This document shows, piece after piece, positions 57,771-64,000 of a stretch of 64,000 bases of DNA (position 1 is its first letter; every line of letters starts with the position of its first letter). The translations under genes and the position numbers were made by a program. A model generated the notes under the pieces. It searched no databases. It was not told the DNA's origin and was given only the letters and a program-made list of their open reading frames with translations. Where the stretch lies: contig NC_046681.1 in NCBI RefSeq assembly GCF_009870125.1, positions 11,669,001 to 11,733,000 on the forward strand. Direction: 5' to 3'. The DNA comes from Drosophila pseudoobscura. Taxonomy: Eukaryota; Arthropoda; Insecta; Diptera; Drosophilidae.

Positions 57771-60109
57771 TCCTTATCTTTTATCATATGGATTATTATT
57801 GTATAGATCTTGAATAACTGAGAATTATGTTTCTTCGCTGTAAAATTGTGGATTATTATATTAATAGACCCCCTTTCATTCGAATGATTAGTGGAAGCTA
57901 GACCGTAGATACATTTTTAATTTACTGAGAACACAAAGGGAATTTAATTGCAATACCAGAAAAAAATCTGAGCAAAAGGATTCTCTTGGTCCGCAGAACA
58001 AAGGAGAAAGTGGACAGTGGAGTGCTGTGCGAGGACAAAGGCTGAAGGGCAGGTCGTCTCAAAGTGGACAAACCAAGACGATAATTTCTCCATTTCTACA
58101 ACTGCAGCAGAGAAAGAGATAGAAATGCTCTCTCCATCTCCACCTCCATCTTTTGGCCTTGTTGAAGGGTCTTCCCAGAACGCGGGGTAAAAGAAATATA
58201 TAAATGGAAAAACAAAGGACCAAGACGCAGATGCTTTCTCCTGATGGCTGGGAATCCTTTCGCAGCCTTTCCTTTCCTTTCCTTTGGGTCTCCCTGCATT
58301 GCCATTAAACGCAAAAACCAAACTTAATTAGCCCCAACAACAAGAAAGAGCTCTCTCTTTTAGTCACCCCCCCCCCCCCCTCACTACCACACCAACCGCT
58401 GTGTGTGTGTGCGGTGTGGTTACCGCCTCTGCAACCTGAATCAAGGGGGCGTGGCGGCAGTATCTGTTCCTTCTAACGGCTGCCAGACCTCCTTCTGAAC
58501 CGCGTCAAAGGCAGCAAAAATATGAGTTAAAAAAGCTTCCAACAATTGGTTTGGCATCCTTCTGTCTTCTGTTGATATCCAAGAATTTAATATAAATATA
58601 ATTAAATACTCGCATGTTGGAGAAAAAATACCTACCGAAAAACTTAGTGTAGAGCATAGGCACGCAAAACCAACATAAACCACACACTTCAAAAGCAAAA
58701 CCGCTCTTTTCATTCTCTCTCAGCGAAGTTGCGGTTCTCTCCATTAAATGACATCACCGCACTGCAGTGTCTCACTGCAGAAAGAGAGAAGGCAAGCGTG
58801 TAGAAAGAAATAGAAAGAAGGAGGGCAAGCAAGCAAAACGCAAAACGGATATTTCTCACCTTGAATAGACCTTAGACTATGCTACTGCTCTCATCTACGC
58901 ACTCCCTCTCTTGCACACATTTTACAGAGCAACGAAAGAAAGGAAAAGATCCATAGTTCAGAGCAACAAGAACAACAAAAACTCATTGCTAAAGCAAAGC
59001 CGTGCTCTCTTTTCGGATCTTACTTTGCGTGGTTATTTATTTGCGCTCTCAGCAGTACCGAGCGTAAGATAATACACGAGAGAGAGCCACAATATACATA
59101 TGTATGTACATATATGTATGTAACTTCATCATGGCTGCGCTTAAATCCTCTCAGCAGAGGTGCGCTTTTAACTTTTCGCCTCCGCTGACACCACGTAAAT
59201 TAAGAAGAGAGGATTAACTGGAATATAATCTTTACGCTTAGAATTTCATTCACACACTCCCCACCTCCCTATACCACCCTCACTGAGTAAAGACAATGAA
59301 CGGTAGACGATAGAAACAACCAAAACGAAAGCAAAGACGCTCATTGCAGTGCCAAAAACTGAGAAGAGAGGAAACGCAATGGAAATAATGTCGGTTTTAT
59401 ATCCTCTCAGCAAAGGTGCGCTCTTTACTTTTCGCTTTCGTTTTAGGTCATTGCTCTGTCACCACCTGCAGTAAGAAGAGAGAATGAAAGACAAGAAATC
59501 TTTGCATTAAAAGAATTTTTCTAAGCTGATGATCTCATCACTGCGCTGTCCATCTCCCCCCACCTTTTTAGAGCATAAGCTCAAGCAACTACACACACAC
59601 ACATTGCAAAAGCAAAGACGCTCACAACTTTTCGCCTCTGCTTCAGTCCATTGCACTCTCACTTTTTCTATGCTGATGATCTCAACAATGCACTGCCCAT
59701 CTCCCCCCGCCCCTAGAGCATAAGCTCAAGCTAAAACACAAAATCAATCAAAGGTAAAACTCTTGAAACTAAACACACTAACAACGCACTGCCCATCTCC
59801 CACCCACGCCTCAAGAGCAGAAGCTTTAACACACACTCACATTGCAAAAGCAAAGACGCTCTCAACTTTTCGCCTCTGCCTCAGTTCATTGCACTCTCAC
59901 CAACTGCAATGGAAAGAGAGGATCAAAGACAAAAATTCTTCAAATTAGTAGACTTTTTCGATGCTGATGATCTCATCAATGCACTGACCATTTTCCCTCC
60001 GTCCCTTTCTGGAGCATAAGCGCAAGCACTACACACACACAAAATGCAAAAGCAAAACGAGAGCTTCAATGCTCTCACCGATTACGGTTCGTTCACCTAC
60101 AAATAAATG
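57771..60109. other. Gene-free stretch with degenerate repeats about 58.9-60.1 kb
   Basis: A 14-C run is at 58367-58380. From 58860 to 60070 the words GCTGATGATCTCA, CACTGCCCATCTCCC, AGAGCATAAGCTCAAGC, CAAAAGCAAAGACGCT and CTTTTCGCCT(C/T)TG recur three to five times at intervals of roughly 130-240 bp. No coding region is supported. Confidence 0.5.
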
Positions 60110-61895
60110 ACCGAATGCTGTGTCAAATTTTAGCTCCCAGCGCAGACGCACGTTTTTCCGTGCGGTGGAGTAAAAAAATCTTGAAAAATAGTGGAAAATG
60201 TTCGGAAAATTATATAAAAACCCGTGTGATAAGTGTAGCAAGTGCTTATAATGAAAATGCGCCAGAAAAGTCTTGTAACAAGTCGGAAAAGTGGTGAAAA
60301 GTGTAGTGAGAAGCCGAAAAAGAGATGAAAAGTGGTCGAAAAGGCAGGAAAATGCAATCCCATGAGTGTGGAGCGCCAAAGGTTTCGAAATAATGAAAAA
60401 AAAGATCGCAGCAAGTGTGAAAACGGCGCAAGACAAAATTCAGCAAAATGCATGGCACCGTGCGATAATGTCACCGTTCAGCTTGATTTTTTCCTTTTTT
60501 TTCTTTTCTTTTCTGAGAGAGTTGGAGCGAAGCAGGCTGGTCATAAAGGTGGAAAAGGGTGCAAAGCGGCAAGAAATGGAAGGCGATATTGGCAAAGTGT
60601 GTGAAAGTGAGTGAGAAAATATATAAAATGTACCGCAGGAACTACATATATAAAGAGCGGAAATATTGAGAGCAATAAATGGCAGCAAACAATAAGAGTT
60701 TTTTTTTCTGTGAGTGAAGTTAAGGATGGTCTCAAGACGGCAAGGAGTTGAAGGCGGCAAGCAGCGAAAGGCGATATTGGCAAAAAGTGAGTGAAAGTGA
60801 GTGAGAAAATATAAAAAAAAGTACCGTAGGAACTATATAAAGAGCGGAAATATTGAGAGCAATAAATGGCAGCAAACAATAAGAGTTTTTTTTTCTGTGA
60901 GTGAAGTGAAGGATGGTCTCAAGACGGCAAGGAGTTGAAGGCGGCAAGCAGCGAAAGGCGTTATTGGCAAAAAGTGAGTGAAAGTGAGTGAGTGAAGAGA
61001 AAATATATAAAATGTACCGCAGGAACTATATAAAGAGCGGAAATATTGAGCGCAATGCATGGCAGCAAACAATTAGAGTTTTTTTTTCTGTGAGTGAAGT
61101 GAGTGAGTGAAGGATGGTCTCAAGACGGCAAGGAGTTGAAGGCGGCAAGCAACGAAAGGCGATATTGGCAAAAAGTGAGTGAAAGTGAGTGAGAAAATAT
61201 ATAAAATGTACCGCAGGAACTATATAAAGAGCGGAAATATTGAGAGCAATAAATGGCAGCAAACAATAAGAGTTTTTTTTTCTGTGAGTGAAGTGAAGGA
61301 TGGTCTCAAGACGGCAAGGAGTTGAAGGCGGCAAGCAGCGAAAGGCGTTATTGGCAAAAAGTGAGTGAAAGTGAGTGAGTGAAGAGAAAATATATAAAAT
61401 GTACCGCAGGAACTATATAAAGAGCGGAAATGTTGAGCGCAATGCTTGGCAGCAAACAATTAGAATTTTTTTTTTCTGTGAGTGAAGTGAGTGAGTGAAG
61501 GATGGTCTCAAGACGGCAAGGAGTTGAAGGCGGCAAGCAGCGAAAGGCGTTATTGGCAAAAAGTGAGTGAAAGTGTAAGCGAAAACCATAATAAAAAGGC
61601 AAAAACTGAGTGAGTGAAAAGAAAATCTATAAAATGTACCGCAATAACTATTTAAAGAGCGGCAGCCATAAACAGGCGAGACTACGAGTGAGAATAAAAA
61701 CAATGTAATGCAGCGAACAAATTATACAAAAACAAAGCGACAAGCACTCAAACGCTATAAGCAGTGCAAGACGATATAAGACAGAAGTGAGTGAAAATAA
61801 GAACAATATAATGAACAGCAAGAACTAAATAAAGACCGGCAAGCAGTAAAAGCCGAGAAGAACCAAAGAGAGAGTTGAGTCGATTTAAATAAATG
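60110..61895 (+). other. Probable long 5' untranslated exon ending in ATG on a splice donor
   Basis: Composition changes at about 60120 to the purine-rich, GAAAAGTG/AAGTGAGTG-type sequence common in long fly 5' leaders, and stays so to 61895. It ends ...TTTAAATAAATG followed at once by GTGAGTCC, a strong donor, so translation may begin with the last three bases of this exon (61893-61895). The downstream exons would lie beyond the window or in the intron after 61896. The transcription start is not fixed by the sequence. The alternative is a plain satellite array without a gene. Confidence 0.4.
60530..61640. repeat. Tandem repeat with alternating 187- and 201-bp units
   Basis: The marker AAGGATGGTCTCAAGACGG starts at 60722, 60909, 61110, 61296 and 61498, with intervals 187, 201, 186 and 202. 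The longer type carries GTGAGTGAAGAGAAAAT and GAGCGCAATGC; the shorter one GTGAGAAAAT and GAGAGCAATAAATGG. This is a two-unit higher-order repeat of about 388 bp. Each unit holds an ACTATATAAAGAGCGG word. Partial, diverged units flank it on both sides. Confidence 0.92.
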
Positions 61896-63823
61896 GTGAG
61901 TCCGCACAACATGGTGTTTATATATTACTTTATTTACTATAATTATAATAGTAATTACTAATTAAAATAAAATATTTTTCTACTGTATTTTGTTTATTTG
62001 TTTTGACATATTTTAGCTCTCTATCAAAATCTACCTGAAATCGAAATATTTATGGAATTGTTGAAGGAGGGGATGCGTCCAAAGATTTTGAAGATTTCTT
62101 GTTCTCATTTACAGCGTTTCCCGCTTTTTCGCTTTTTCTTCTGTTGCTTTCATCCCTCTCTTTCTCTCCTTTGTTCGTTTCGGGATGACTTTTGATTAAA
62201 AAGTAGCCAAAAGCGAGCGAGAGTCTCTGAGTTTTCATGGCCCTTCTGCAATCGGTGATTGATGGCTGGAAGGCGCACTACGGATTTTCCCGGGCAATCA
62301 AAGTCACAAAATGTTTCGCAATTGACATGTAATCGAGAGGGGGGGGCAGGGGATGGAATCGCTGCGTAACGGAGGAGGAAGAGCATCGCTTTCAGTTTTT
62401 CGTCGGCGCGTGCAAATTTCTAATTTCATTAAAATTTGTTCAAAGGCCCCACCGTTCGATGGCCCGTTTGGCCCAGACGTTGACAGACAGAAATCGGCAC
62501 AATAGACGTCAGAAAGCTCTCTGTCTCGCTCACTCTCGCCCCGAAACGGCGCAGAGAGGAGGTGGAGGTGGTGACATGGTCCGCTTGTGGGCGAGACAGG
62601 CTTTTGGCAATCAAAGTGCGCCGATCAAAGTGGAAAATCGATTTTAATTGCAATCTAAGCGCCCGCCAAAAGCTTCAACGCTCGATTGGCGGTCGAGAGG
62701 GCGTACGCTACTGTGTGTGTGTGTGTGTGTGTAGACAGGCAGTGGGCATTAACTGGGCGTGGCATGTCGGCCACTCGGCCCATAATTGGTTCTATTTTTT
62801 GGGCGTTTTTCTTCTTCCAATCCCAATCCGCAGTCCAGCGAAATATTGAATCCCAATTTTGATGCTACTGGCAGTTTTCGTGACTAATGTGTCGAATATC
62901 GAGAGATTTTGGTTTTTTCAACGCCCCCCCCTCCGCCTTTGCTACTCCGGAATATATGGCACTGCCATTACAACAACGTCGTGTCAATGATTGTCGCTCA
63001 AAGGCAAATCAATCCAAACTGTCAAATTTTCACACGCCCAATGAATGGCCCTCCCCCCCCCTCACCGATTGGCGCGGGGATATGGGCAGTATTCCATGGA
63101 CAAAAAGTGTTCTTTTAAAGAGAGAAACATTAACAAATATCTGATCGAATTGCAGGTTTAAGTAAAATAATAGATGGTGTCTCTACTGCTACTCATATAT
63201 TCATGCTGAAACATACAATAAAATCTCCATTTAAACAGCAGGTGGCGGCTGTTAAATGTCTCCCATGAAGCGTGGCAATCCGAATCCTTTTAACATACAC
63301 CTCTGACCGTCAGGTGGTGTGACATCCATGCAATATGCCATCGAAAAGAAGCGAATGTATCTGTATCTGCAGATTGTCCGAAGGCATTGAACATTCCATT
63401 ACGTAGATACAAATCAAATTGTGATGGGGGGGTGTATGGCATGGAGGGGGTGTAAAGAATATGCAAAAGAAAAATCAAATTACCAGAACTTGAAAAATCG
63501 CCAGACATCAGTAGACACATAAATCAGTGGAAACCGAAATCGAAACAGAAAATACCAAATGGGAAATGGCAAAATGGCAAATGGTATAAGAAATTGTTAC
63601 CGCTATTTAACGGTTTATTGATGCTTGGCTTTTAGCTGAAATTTATTGGCCCCAAAATTGGTTTAAAAATTGTAGAAAATTCCGAGAAAATGTAACATAA
63701 ATTTTTGTACAAGTTTTCCCCGACCTAAGCACACTCTTCCCCCAACATCATTCCATTCCGTAGTTCCCAACAAAATATATATATTTCCACCCATAAACAT
63801 CACAACTGTTTGGGCTCTCAACA
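61896..63823. other. Gene-free stretch before the CSN1 gene
   Basis: The first part (61900-62060) is AT-rich intron-like sequence. A GT run lies at 62715-62731. Several G or C runs of 8-10 occur (62340, 62922, 63051). Frames are short. If the exon at 60110-61895 is real, this is intron. Nothing else is seen. Confidence 0.5.
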
Positions 63824-64000
63824 ATGATCGCGGGCACTTTAGAAGAAGCTGTCGATGGTGCCAGCACATCCACAGGTAGCACCACGGTGGCGGCAGAGCC
63901 CTCAACGCTACACCTGGCCACCTATGCCAGTCGCTATACGGATATAGCACGCCTCAATCGTTTAAAATTCATTGCCAAAGTGTGCCCCAAGCTGCAAGTG
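63824..64000 (+). CDS. CSN1: COP9 signalosome subunit 1, N-terminal 59 codons (cut by right edge)
   Basis: Subunit 1 of the COP9 signalosome, the complex that removes NEDD8 from cullins. Only the first 59 residues are here. After a Thr/Ser/Ala-rich start (MIAGTLEEAVDGAS) the frame reads LHLATYASRYTDIARLNRLK followed by FIAKVCPKLQV. This aligns with the start of the conserved region of CSN1, where human CSN1 has LDLEQYAASYSG, RLQFIADHCP and LRV at the same spacing. Flies have two CSN1 genes and I cannot tell which this is. The ATG at 63824 has a fair context (AACAATG), with no in-frame ATG nearer the domain. It may lie inside the intron of the gene whose leader is proposed at 60110-61895. Confidence 0.72.
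   Translation, partial: MIAGTLEEAVDGASTSTGSTTVAAEPSTLHLATYASRYTDIARLNRLKFIAKVCPKLQV

Noticed and set aside
60029-61703. Many minus-strand frames with repeated CRLETIL-like sequence
   Set aside because: They mirror the 187/201-bp tandem repeat and purine-rich leader and repeat with it; no signal, domain or splice support.
1-64000. tRNA, rRNA, CRISPR arrays, bacterial operons, intact transposase or retroelement genes
   Set aside because: None was recognised on reading both strands; repeats here are simple, satellite-like or short non-autonomous fragments.

Overview
The window looks like nuclear DNA of a Drosophila species. The evidence is short introns of about 55-80 bp with GTRAGT donors, a Turandot-family stress gene (a family known from Drosophila), long AT-rich gene-poor stretches with CA/GA microsatellites, and GAGA-rich and TATCGATA promoter motifs. 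Several short dispersed repeats suggest an obscura-group-like genome, but that is an inference. No bacterial, plasmid or organelle signal was seen.

Layout. Positions 1-8460 hold two tandem copies of a polycystin-1-like gene (REJ, GPS, PLAT, three membrane segments) on the minus strand. One copy is complete (2305-7698); the other (1-1579) leaves the window on the left. A gene-poor stretch follows to 13394. Then come an intronless KCMF1-like zinc-finger gene (13395-14720) and an unrecognised two-exon gene with Lys-Arg-Glu-Asp repeats (15586-16208). Decayed coding remnants lie at about 17.0-18.5 kb. From 19487 to 30991 there is a dense cluster of tiny secreted-protein genes: His-, Gly- and Gln-rich or short Cys peptides. 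Nearly all share one architecture, a first coding exon of 1-7 codons (usually four), a short intron, and a second exon carrying the rest of the signal peptide. A Turandot gene sits among them. Two more genes of this type form a divergent pair at 45537-46530, and a dead copy lies near 37.4 kb. The cluster shows local tandem duplication, fragment copies and an orphan first exon, which is a birth-and-death pattern.

Further right are an intronless MYCBPAP-family gene (42298-44604), a three-exon gene for a probable tail-anchored membrane protein (51355-52235, minus strand), and at the right edge the first 59 codons of a COP9 signalosome subunit 1 gene (63824 onward). Between about 60.1 and 61.9 kb lies what reads as a long purine-rich 5' untranslated exon. 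It carries a 187/201-bp alternating tandem repeat and ends with an ATG directly on a splice donor. If so, the CSN1 gene is probably inside the first intron of a larger gene. The gene-free parts hold several satellite-like arrays (39 bp, about 110 bp, 13 bp, about 20 bp) and old dispersed repeats.

What can be said about joint function is limited. Polycystin-1-like, KCMF1-like and MYCBPAP genes are families with known sperm or testis members in flies or mammals, and the small-peptide cluster looks like a rapidly evolving set of secreted effectors (stress, immune, glue or reproductive). Expression data would be needed to choose. All exon models were read by eye from splice consensus and reading phase.
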